Positions 1 to 7,976 of a stretch of 46,541 bases of DNA are shown in pieces. The stretch is from Gemmatimonadota bacterium (GTDB lineage: Bacteria; Gemmatimonadota; Gemmatimonadetes; Longimicrobiales; Gaopeijiaceae). Made by a program: the position numbers and the translations under genes. Within the stretch, counting starts at the first letter, position 1. Each line of letters opens with the position of its first letter. The stretch lies in assembly GCA_009841475.1 (NCBI GenBank), contig VXLT01000089.1:1-46541 (forward strand), in the 5' to 3' direction. Below the pieces are notes generated by a model. That model made no database searches. It was not told the DNA's origin and worked only from the letters and a program-made list of their open reading frames with translations.

Positions 1-240
1 TTCCTGGGCGGGAAGGGGGGTGGTGGGGGCCGCGATCATCGCGACCGCCACAGCGGCGTATCGGTATCGGTGCATGTGGTTTGTGGCCCGTGGCTGTGGC
101 CGCGTCGGCGGCTGCGTCGGCCGCAACTCGGGATGAGGCGGGCCGCGCCAACTTCCCGACAGCTTGACCTTTTGCGGCGGACATTGCTAGTTCAATGCTG
201 CTGCTGCGCGAAGGCAACGGCAAGTATCGAGGCATGTCTG

Positions 241-723
241 ATGAACACCGCAACTATCGGTAGAGCCGGATTCCGTCTGCTCGCCGCCGGCACGATTCTG
301 AGTGCCGGAGCCGCGTGCGTCTCGTACCGGCAGGTCGGCGTCGACGAATTGGGGTCCCAGCAAAGCGTTCGACTTCAGCTCACCGCCGAGGAACTTGCCA
401 GGCACCTCAGCTTTGCGGATGTCAACCGGCGAACCGTGAGCGGACGATTCGTGGAGCTGCAGGGGGACTCCGCGATCTTCGTCCTCACCACTCCGGTGGC
501 ACACCAGCAGGTCAGTCTGCCTTTGACATCGATCGTAGTAGCCGAGCGCAGGGACCCGGATCACGTACGCAGCATCCTGCTTTCGTCGGCGGTCGTGGGC
601 GGCGTTGCCACCCTGGCCTATCTCGGTTTTGAGGGGAACCAGAACACCGATCCCGACGGTCCCGGCGAAGTGGTCGACCAGTTCGCTCCCGTCTTCAGAC
701 TCGTGATCCCTTTCGGACGGTAG
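241..723 (+). CDS. Small putative lipoprotein/membrane protein of unknown function (ORF 70..723 trimmed to ATG 241)
   Basis: MNTATIGRAGFRLLAAGTILSAGAACVSYRQVG: signal-like N-terminus with Cys; one further hydrophobic segment (ILLSSAVVGGVATLAYLGF). Upstream part of the longer ORF looks non-native. Confidence 0.55.
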   Translation: MNTATIGRAGFRLLAAGTILSAGAACVSYRQVGVDELGSQQSVRLQLTAEELARHLSFADVNRRTVSGRFVELQGDSAIFVLTTPVAHQQVSLPLTSIVVAERRDPDHVRSILLSSAVVGGVATLAYLGFEGNQNTDPDGPGEVVDQFAPVFRLVIPFGR

Positions 724-759
724 GGGCGGCCGCGCGCATGGAATCCCGCCGACAACATC

Positions 760-864
760 GGCTCGGACAGTTGCGACACCGGCTTCGTCAGTGGCGGCAT
801 CGGCTTCGTCAGTGGCGGCATCGGCTTCGTCAGTGGCGGCGTCGGCCCCGGCCCTTGCGGCAAT
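760..864. repeat. 21-bp tandem repeat, three near-perfect units (781-843, GGCTTCGTCAGTGGCGGCATC) flanked by degenerate units
   Basis: Direct reading: ggcttcgtcagtggcggcatc x2 then ggcttcgtcagtggcggcgtc; the preceding 21 nt (ggctcggacagttgcgacacc) match at about 15/21 positions. Confidence 0.85.
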
Positions 865-938
865 CGCCGAATTACGTAATCCTTATTCGCCGGGGATGCA
901 GCGGCGTCCCCGTTTTTTCCCCATTACCCGGAGGCACA

Positions 939-3900
939 ATGTCCCCAACAAACTTTCGCCGGGCGGCCGCGCGCGCCGCCCTTCCCACGCTGCTGGCCGG
1001 CGCCCTGGTCGCGACGGTCCCTGCCCTCATTGAGGCGCAGCAGACCGGCACGATCACGGGAACGGTGCGCAGCGCAACCAACGGGCAGCCGCTGGCCGGC
1101 GCCCAGGTCTCGATTCCGGCCATCAACGCCGGGATCATGGCCAACAATGTGGGCCGCTACCTGATCCCCAACATTCCCGTAGGGACGCACACCGTGACCG
1201 TGACGTTCATCGGGTACGAGACCGTGGAGGCCGAAGTGACAGTGACGGCCGGAGGTGCAGCCGTCGAGAACTTCGAGATGCGCTCCGAGGCGATCAGCCT
1301 GGAGGGCGTCGTGGTCACCGGCACCGCCGGGGCGGCCCGGAGGCGTGAAATCGGCAACTCGGTCAGCCAGCTCAACGCAGAGGTTTTCGAATCCTCCCCC
1401 GTGGTCAATGTGGCCGACATTCTGCAGGGCCGTGCTCTCGGTGCCACCGTCCTCACCAACGGCGGCCAGGTGGGCGCCGGTTCCACGATCAAGCTGCGAG
1501 GCAACAACTCGGTGTCGTTCAGCAACTCTCCGCTGGTGTACGTCGACGGCGTGCGCATCCGCGAAAGGGGCATGGTCCACTCCCAGGAGGCCAACCAGCA
1601 GCGGAACCCCTTCGACGACATCAACCCCGCCGACATCGAGAGGATCGAGACGATCAAGGGCGCTGCGGCCACCACCCTGTACGGGACGGAAGCTGCGGGC
1701 GGCGTGATCCAGATCTTCACGAAGCGCGGCGTGGCGGGCGCCCCGGCGTGGTCGCTTACCGTCGACCAGGGCCTCAACACCCTCGGTCACATCGGCCCCT
1801 CGTCGGACGTGAACCCCACCGGCCTCGGCCTGAACAACTGCAACTTCACCGGTGACGACAACTTCCCCGGCGGAGACCCGATGTTCCCGGCCGACCCGAG
1901 CTGCCCGGAAGGCGGAGACTGGCTCAAGAACGGCGCCATCCAGAACTACAACCTGTCGGTTCGCGGCGGGGCCCAGCGGATGAACTACTTCATGTCCGCC
2001 AACTGGGGGAACGAGGAAGGCGTCTTCGACACCGGGATCGACGACAACGGCGTCGCGCGCCCCACGCAGGGCGTGGAAACGTGGAGACTCCGCGGCAACT
2101 TCGCCTTCGCCCCCAGCGACGCCATGGACGTGCGCTTCAACACTTCGTACGCGCACCGTGACATCACCTGGGTTCCGGACGGCAACAACGCGGAAGGGCT
2201 TCTGCTGAACGTATTCCGCGGCGGCAGCGACTACACCAACGACTCGGACGGCAAGCTCCTCGACATGGGTGTCAACAACATCGCTGACCACTTCACCAGC
2301 GGGATGAACGTTACCTGGACCCCGATGGAGGGGATGAGCCACCGGGTCAACGCGGGCATCGACTGGAACCGGGACACCTACTTCGAGAACCGGCCCTGGG
2401 GCTACTTCTACGTCCAGGGCGGCAACCGCGAGACCGTCGAGAGGACCTACCGGTATCTGACGCTCGACTACGCCGGCCAGTACGACAACGAGATCTTCGG
2501 CCTGTCCTCGTCCTTCTCGGTGGGCGGACAGCTGTACAACAACTTCATCACCGGTACGTCGGGAGACGGCCGGGACTTCGCGGGCCCGGGCGCCAAGGTA
2601 CTACAGTCCGGCGCGATCACCTCGGCGTCGGAAGCGAACAGCACGGTCACCAGCGGCGGATTCTTCGTCCAGGAGGTTCTCGGCCTGTCCGACAAGCTCT
2701 TCCTGACCCTCGGCCTGCGCGTGGACGGCCACTCAACCTTCGGCCAGGACTTCGGGCTGGAGCAGTATCCGAAGGCGTCGTTCTCGTACGTTATCTCGGA
2801 CGAGGACTTCTACCCCGCCTCGTTCGGGACCCTGAAGCTCCGGGGAGCCTTCGGGGAATCGGGCAAGGCCCCGGGACTCTTCGACGCGACGCGGACCTGG
2901 AGCTCGGTGGCCGGCGACAACGGCAGGCCGGGCGTGACGCCCTCCAACCTCGGCAATGCGAACCTCGGGCCGGAGCGAACCAGGGAGTGGGAGGTGGGAT
3001 TCGAGGGCACCACCTTCAACGACCGGATCACCTTCGAGTACCAGTACTTCGATCAGAACACCTTCGATGCGCTGATCGACGTGGTGCAGCTCCCCTCGGG
3101 TGGATTCGTCGGTGATCAGCTCGAGAACGTAGGGCAGGTTACGAACGCGGGGCACGAAGCCTTCGTGGGCGTGAACCTGCTGGCGACCAACAGCGTCATC
3201 TGGGACACCAACGTGCGCATGTCCACCAACCGGTCCCGTGTGATCGATCTCGGAGGGCTGGAGAGCATCAACCTGGGTTGGCGCAACTACGTGCGCGCGC
3301 CGGTGGTTTGCACCGCCGACCTGGCCAATCAGGTCGACTTCGACGGCAACGGCTTCATCGGTAAGGGCTGCGAGGTCGGCGAGAAGGTCTACTTCCCGCT
3401 TCCCGCATTCTGCCACGACCGGGTGCAGAACCCGGACGAAGTCGGTGCGCCGGACTATGAGGAACAGTGCCTCGGCCCGACCACCCCGACCATGACCTAC
3501 GGGATCGGGACCAGCGCCACCTTCTTCCAGCGCCTCACTTTCGATGTCCTCGGCGAGGGCGTGGCTGGACAATGGCTATCCTCGGGGACCGCCTACCAGA
3601 ACGCGCGGCGCCGGGTCTGGCCGCTCTGCCGCGAGACCGTCGCGGCGATCGCGGACGGCCGGCAGGATCAGCTGACGGCTGGCGAGAGAGCGCTGTGTGA
3701 CCGGTCGGTGGTGCGCTACGGGATGTGGACTCAGCCCTCCGACTTCTTCAAGCTGCGTTCGGCTTCGGTCAGCTACCGCGTGCCGGATGGATGGCTGCCG
3801 GGGCAGATCCGGGGCGCCACCATCCGCCTGCAGGGCCGGAATCTGCTGACGTTCACGGACTTCGAGGGCGTCGATCCGGAAGCGTTCGAGGACGGATCCG

Positions 3901-3980
3901 CCGAGGTGCTCTTCAGGCAGGAGTACTACAACCTGCCGCCCATGCGGAGCTTCCTGCTTTCCGTCAAGGTCGACTTCTAG
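939..3980 (+). CDS. SusC/RagA-family TonB-linked outer membrane protein (ORF 738..3980 trimmed to ATG 939)
   Basis: Signal peptide after MSPTNFRRAAARAALPTLLAGALVATVPALIEAQQ, CarboxypepD_reg-like domain (GTITGTVRSATNGQPLAGAQVSI), plug motif (IKLRGNNSVSFSNSPLVYVDGVRI, IETIKGAAATTLYGTEAAGGVIQIFTKRG), C-terminal beta-strand ending in F. Confidence 0.93.
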   Translation: MSPTNFRRAAARAALPTLLAGALVATVPALIEAQQTGTITGTVRSATNGQPLAGAQVSIPAINAGIMANNVGRYLIPNIPVGTHTVTVTFIGYETVEAEVTVTAGGAAVENFEMRSEAISLEGVVVTGTAGAARRREIGNSVSQLNAEVFESSPVVNVADILQGRALGATVLTNGGQVGAGSTIKLRGNNSVSFSNSPLVYVDGVRIRERGMVHSQEANQQRNPFDDINPADIERIETIKGAAATTLYGTEAAGGVIQIFTKRGVAGAPAWSLTVDQGLNTLGHIGPSSDVNPTGLGLNNCNFTGDDNFPGGDPMFPADPSCPEGGDWLKNGAIQNYNLSVRGGAQRMNYFMSANWGNEEGVFDTGIDDNGVARPTQGVETWRLRGNFAFAPSDAMDVRFNTSYAHRDITWVPDGNNAEGLLLNVFRGGSDYTNDSDGKLLDMGVNNIADHFTSGMNVTWTPMEGMSHRVNAGIDWNRDTYFENRPWGYFYVQGGNRETVERTYRYLTLDYAGQYDNEIFGLSSSFSVGGQLYNNFITGTSGDGRDFAGPGAKVLQSGAITSASEANSTVTSGGFFVQEVLGLSDKLFLTLGLRVDGHSTFGQDFGLEQYPKASFSYVISDEDFYPASFGTLKLRGAFGESGKAPGLFDATRTWSSVAGDNGRPGVTPSNLGNANLGPERTREWEVGFEGTTFNDRITFEYQYFDQNTFDALIDVVQLPSGGFVGDQLENVGQVTNAGHEAFVGVNLLATNSVIWDTNVRMSTNRSRVIDLGGLESINLGWRNYVRAPVVCTADLANQVDFDGNGFIGKGCEVGEKVYFPLPAFCHDRVQNPDEVGAPDYEEQCLGPTTPTMTYGIGTSATFFQRLTFDVLGEGVAGQWLSSGTAYQNARRRVWPLCRETVAAIADGRQDQLTAGERALCDRSVVRYGMWTQPSDFFKLRSASVSYRVPDGWLPGQIRGATIRLQGRNLLTFTDFEGVDPEAFEDGSAEVLFRQEYYNLPPMRSFLLSVKVDF

Positions 3981-4001
3981 GATCGGGAGATACAGAAAAT
4001 C

Positions 4002-5360
4002 ATGAAAACGAGAAAAACCCAAGGACTTGTCCTGGGCGCCCTGCTGGCGAGCTTCGTGTTCACCGGTTGCGGCGACGGCAGCATCTTCGATGTCAAGAAC
4101 CCGGGCCAGATCCTGGACGACGACCTGAACACCGTCGCGGGCGTGCAGTCGCTCGTGACGGGGATGTCCTCCGACTTTTCGGTGTCGTACGACAACCTTT
4201 CCTTCATGACCGCCATTCTCTCCGACGAGATCGTCGGCTCGGGAAGCTACTTCTCTACCGGGCGGTACCGGAGGGGACTCTTCGATTCGGAAGACGCCAA
4301 CGGGTTCTGGGGCGGAGTGCAGAGAGCCCGCTGGGTCGCGGAAGCCGGCCTGATCCGCATGGCGGGAATCGAGGGTTACCAGTTCGACGGCAATGCGGAA
4401 ACCGCACGGGCCTACCTCTTCGCGGGTCTCGCCAACCGCTGGTTCGGCGAGAACTTCTGTCAGACGGTGTTCAGCCAGCCCTACGACGAGGAAAACCCCG
4501 GACCCGGAGGCGAAACCGATACCGGGGATGCGATGGACCGGAACGCGGCGTTCAACCGCGCCATCCCGTTGCTTCAGAGGGCGGTACAAAACGGAACGTC
4601 CGCTGGGGCGACGGACATCGTGACCGCGGCCGAAGGCGCCCTGGCTCAGATCTACCTGGGGCTGGGCGATATGGGCAACGCGGTCGCGCACGCCGCCAGG
4701 GTGCCCACCGACTTCGTCTTCGCGGCAGCCTATTCCTCCAACTCGCCGCGTGAGACCAGCCAGATCTGGAACGAGACCCACGGACGCCACGAGATATCGG
4801 CGTGGATGACGCTGGCCGGTACAGTGGGCGCGGGGGATCCGCGTACTCCATGGACCGACTGTTCCGATCCGGGAGCCGGATGTCCCAGCGGCAACGGGGC
4901 GGACGGCACCACCACGCACTACCGCCAGGAGAAGTACCCCACCCGCGACGATGACATTCCCCTGGTGAAGGGGACCGAGATGCGGCTCATCGAGGCGGAA
5001 GCGGCGCTGGTGGCCGGAGATCTGAACGGTGCGATGGCCAAGATCAACGAGATGCGCGCGCATCACGGTCTTGCGCCACTCGAATCGGACGGGACGATCG
5101 GCCGGATCACGGGCGGCGAGAAGGGCGGCGCCAACCTGACGTCGATGTCGGGTTGGGATATCCTCGACCGCGAACGCCACCTCACGCTGTGGCTGGAGGG
5201 GCGGCGACTGTGGGACCTCCATCGCTGGGATCATCCGCACCTGGACGGCGGCGGAGTCGTCTACGAGGCGACCGTGGACCGCAGGGCGTCGTGCATACCG
5301 ATCTCGCTGGACGAGTGCCAGGTCAACGAGAAGGTGGCGGGCCTCTGCTTCAGCGTTTAG
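4002..5360 (+). CDS. SusD/RagB-family nutrient-binding outer membrane lipoprotein
   Basis: Lipobox (LASFVFTGCGDGS), directly downstream of susC-like gene, C-terminal WDILDRERHLTLWLEGRRLWDLHRWDHP motif typical of RagB/SusD. Confidence 0.9.
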   Translation: MKTRKTQGLVLGALLASFVFTGCGDGSIFDVKNPGQILDDDLNTVAGVQSLVTGMSSDFSVSYDNLSFMTAILSDEIVGSGSYFSTGRYRRGLFDSEDANGFWGGVQRARWVAEAGLIRMAGIEGYQFDGNAETARAYLFAGLANRWFGENFCQTVFSQPYDEENPGPGGETDTGDAMDRNAAFNRAIPLLQRAVQNGTSAGATDIVTAAEGALAQIYLGLGDMGNAVAHAARVPTDFVFAAAYSSNSPRETSQIWNETHGRHEISAWMTLAGTVGAGDPRTPWTDCSDPGAGCPSGNGADGTTTHYRQEKYPTRDDDIPLVKGTEMRLIEAEAALVAGDLNGAMAKINEMRAHHGLAPLESDGTIGRITGGEKGGANLTSMSGWDILDRERHLTLWLEGRRLWDLHRWDHPHLDGGGVVYEATVDRRASCIPISLDECQVNEKVAGLCFSV

Positions 5361-5384
5361 CGGTACAGGTCACGCGATGACCGG

Positions 5385-5420
5385 AACCGCCCCCCGGAGC
5401 ACTCGCCCTGGGGGGCGGTT
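5385..5420 (+). terminator. Strong hairpin (11-bp perfect stem AACCGCCCCCC / GGGGGGCGGTT, 14-nt loop) after susD; terminator or attenuator candidate
   Basis: 5385-5395 aaccgcccccc is the exact reverse complement of 5410-5420 ggggggcggtt; only a short T-run follows. Confidence 0.5.
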
Positions 5421-5424
5421 TCGC

Positions 5425-6234
5425 ATGGTAGGGGTGCTTCTCTCCCTGGCCGCCGGTGTGCCTGCGTCCCTTGCGGCGCAGATCAAGGTCGAGGGCGAGG
5501 TCCTCGACGCGGCGACCGGTCTCCCCGTGGCGGGGGTGATCCTGCACCTTCCCGATCTGAAGAAGGGCACCATCACCGACGAGCTCGGCTACTTCGCCCT
5601 CGACTCGCTGCCGGAGGAACCTCTGGTGGTCGCCACGCATCACCCCGGATATGTGGCGTTGCTGGAGAGGGTCCCGGTGGTCGCGGGCGAGACCTGGGTG
5701 CTGCGGCTGACGCCGAGCCCGGTCGTGCTTCCCGGAGTGGAGGTGGTGGGGCTTCGCAGCGAGGAGGTCGAGGCGCGCCGAACCGGGCGCCGCTCCGACT
5801 TCATCGGGCCGGAGGCGGTGGCCGAGGCGGCGGACCGCACCAACAAGCTGCTGGAGGTGCTTCGCAGCAAGGCGCCCCCACGGCTGCAGATCCGGCAGCA
5901 GGGCGGGGTCGGGGGGGTGAGGTTCTGTATCCAGTCGTCGCGGCGGCGGCCGTCGGTGCAGGAGCTGCTGGACCTGGGCACCGGGTGCCAACCGGTCCTG
6001 CTGGTCCTGGACGGGGTCGTCATCTACTCGCCGCCGGCGGTGCCCGAGATGGCGAGCATGGATGGGGCGCTCCCCGAGCATGTGGCCGCGTTGCTGCTGA
6101 ACCAGAACCCGCAGGAGATCGCCGGCATCCGCGTCCTGACTCCGTCGGATGGCTTCTTCCGATATGGCGAGGCGGGCCGCCTTGGGGCAGTGGAGATAAA
6201 GACGAAGCATCCGGGAAGGCCAAGGGGGCGGTAG
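5425..6234 (+). CDS. CarboxypepD_reg-like plus TonB-plug-like protein without a beta-barrel (ORF 5377..6234, ATG 5425)
   Basis: IKVEGEVLDAATGLPVAGVILHLPDLKKGTITDELGYFALDSLP, then plug-like GCQPVLLVLDGVVIYSP...EIAGIRVLTPSDGFFRYGEAGRLGAVEIKTK; ORF stops right after the plug. Confidence 0.7.
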   Translation: MVGVLLSLAAGVPASLAAQIKVEGEVLDAATGLPVAGVILHLPDLKKGTITDELGYFALDSLPEEPLVVATHHPGYVALLERVPVVAGETWVLRLTPSPVVLPGVEVVGLRSEEVEARRTGRRSDFIGPEAVAEAADRTNKLLEVLRSKAPPRLQIRQQGGVGGVRFCIQSSRRRPSVQELLDLGTGCQPVLLVLDGVVIYSPPAVPEMASMDGALPEHVAALLLNQNPQEIAGIRVLTPSDGFFRYGEAGRLGAVEIKTKHPGRPRGR

Positions 6235-6241
6235 CCGCCCG

Positions 6242-7780
6242 ATGCGCCCGCTCCTCATCCCCTGCGCTATCGCTGTTGCGCTCGCCGGGTTCCTGATCGA
6301 CCCGGGGGTGCGAGGCACGCCGGGCGCGTTCTGGACCTTCATCGTCGCCGCGGCTGGAATCCTCGCCTGGACCGGCTGGCTGTATTCGTCGCGTCGCAGC
6401 CGCGGCGAGAAGCTGGATCTGGAGGTCGTCATCCGCACGCCCCACTGGATGCAGACGCTCGCGCAGGGGGCGTTGCTCGTGTGGTGGGGCACGTTCGTCG
6501 ACATGGTGCAGCTGTGGGCCCCGATGATCCTCGCGCAGTTGCTGCTGGCGGTCGCGATCGAGGGGCTATTCGCCTGGACCCGGAGGGGCCGCTACGCGAT
6601 CGGCCTGGGCGTCGTCCCGGTGATCTTCAGCGTCAACCTGTTCCTATGGTTCACCGGCCCGTGGTTCTTCTTCCAGTTCGCGATGGTCTTCCTCGTCTAT
6701 GCCGGCAAGGAGTTCATCCGATGGCAGCTGGACGGGCGCTCGCGGCACATCTTCAACCCGTCGGCGCTGGCGCTGTCGGTGGCTGCGGTGGGACTGATCT
6801 TGACGGGCTCAACGGAAATCACCTTCGGAATCGAGATCGCCCAGAGCCAGTTCATCCCGCCGCACATGTTCCTGGTGATCTTCCTGGCGGCCGTCCCCGC
6901 GCAGCTGCTATTCGGGGTGGCGATGATGACGATGCCGGCCGTGCTGACGATCCTCGGGTTCGGGCTGCTCTACCAGTCGGCCACCGGCATCTTCTTCTTC
7001 TACGACGCTTACATCCCGGTGTCGGTGTTCCTGGGACTGCACCTCCTCTTCACCGACCCGGCGACTTCCCCGCGCTCGGACGGCGGCCGGATCATGTTCG
7101 GCCTGATCTACGGCACGGGCGTGGTCGCGAGCGCCGCCATGCTCGACGCCATCGGCGCGCCCAACTTCTACGACAAGCTGCTGCCGGTCCCGATCCTGAA
7201 CATCCTCGCGCCGCGCCTCGACCGCGCGGCGAACTACCTGGGCGAGCGGCTGCCGGCTTTGATCGGCAGGTTGCAGAACCCCGCAACCGCGCGGCGCCGC
7301 TTCGCCACCGTCGGGCTCTGGGCCACGACCTTCACCGCGATGAGCTTCGCGGGCGGGGTCGGCGACAATCACCCCGGCCAGTACTACCCCTTCTGGCGCG
7401 CGGCCTGCGAAGCGGGCAACGACCGCGCCTGCAACTACTCCGGCGTCATGCTGCAGAACTTCTGCGACCTCGGATCCGGCTGGGCGTGCAACGAGTTCGG
7501 CGTGCTGCTGGTGGCGCTGGACCGCGACTTCGTGGGCGCCGTGGGCGAGCTCGAGCGGTCGTGTCGGCTGGAGTACGGGCCGGGGTGCGAGAACCTGCAG
7601 GGGTTGGTCGGCGGCGACGAGCGCTTCGCGGAGGGGGCGGCGGCGTTCCAGCGGGGCGACCCCCCGCCGGCGGAGTGGCCGATTGTGCTGCGCGGCAGCA
7701 AGGGACCGGTAGCGGAGCGTGACCCCGAGGCGCTCCGTGCGCTGGGGTGTGAGCGGGGGTGGGTGGAGCTGGGGTGCTGA
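6242..7780 (+). CDS. RnfD/NqrB-like polytopic membrane protein with C-terminal Cys-rich Sel1-like region
   Basis: Multiple TM segments; FNPSALALS and LLFTDPATSPRSDGGRIMFGLIYGTGV resemble RnfD/NqrB signatures; C-terminus ACEAGNDRACNYSGVML..CDLGSGWACNEFGVLL..SCRLEYGPGCENLQGL resembles Hcp/Sel1 repeats. Confidence 0.65.
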   Translation: MRPLLIPCAIAVALAGFLIDPGVRGTPGAFWTFIVAAAGILAWTGWLYSSRRSRGEKLDLEVVIRTPHWMQTLAQGALLVWWGTFVDMVQLWAPMILAQLLLAVAIEGLFAWTRRGRYAIGLGVVPVIFSVNLFLWFTGPWFFFQFAMVFLVYAGKEFIRWQLDGRSRHIFNPSALALSVAAVGLILTGSTEITFGIEIAQSQFIPPHMFLVIFLAAVPAQLLFGVAMMTMPAVLTILGFGLLYQSATGIFFFYDAYIPVSVFLGLHLLFTDPATSPRSDGGRIMFGLIYGTGVVASAAMLDAIGAPNFYDKLLPVPILNILAPRLDRAANYLGERLPALIGRLQNPATARRRFATVGLWATTFTAMSFAGGVGDNHPGQYYPFWRAACEAGNDRACNYSGVMLQNFCDLGSGWACNEFGVLLVALDRDFVGAVGELERSCRLEYGPGCENLQGLVGGDERFAEGAAAFQRGDPPPAEWPIVLRGSKGPVAERDPEALRALGCERGWVELGC

Positions 7781-7815
7781 GCGGCCGCCGCGGTCATCGA
7801 AGACCATGACCGGAT

Positions 7816-7854
7816 TGTAAAGCCTACCTTACAGAATGTAAGGTGTTGTTCACA
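7816..7854 (+). promoter_or_regulatory. 39-bp double-palindrome motif, site A (TGTAAAGCCTACCTTACAGAATGTAAGGTGTTGTTCACA)
   Basis: Same spacing and 24/39 positions invariant with sites at 20901-20939 and 42603-42641(-). Inner 8-bp arms ACCTTACA/TGTAAGGT are perfect here. Confidence 0.7.
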
Positions 7855-7859
7855 AGCAG

Positions 7860-7914
7860 GCCCTCCACCGCCCTACTGGGGGCCGACGACAAGACCGACG
7901 GCGGTGGCGAGGGC
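7860..7914. terminator. Inverted repeat between convergent genes (GCCCTCCACCGCC ... GGCGGTGGCGAGGGC), possible bidirectional terminator
   Basis: 7860-7872 pairs with 7900-7914 with a small bulge; sits between the 3' ends of two converging genes. Confidence 0.35.
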
Positions 7915-7976
7915 GCGGCGGGAGAGAAAACCACCCCGACGCGCCCTCTGGCCACGCCTGACTTCAGCCCCGCTCC

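Noticed and set aside
924-2342. Long minus-strand ORF (472 aa) antisense to the SusC-like gene
   Set aside because: High-GC shadow ORF; Val/His/Gly/Arg-rich composition and no domain. The plus strand encodes a clear SusC.
3576-5240. 554-aa minus ORF opposite SusC/SusD
   Set aside because: Shadow ORF of strongly supported plus-strand genes.
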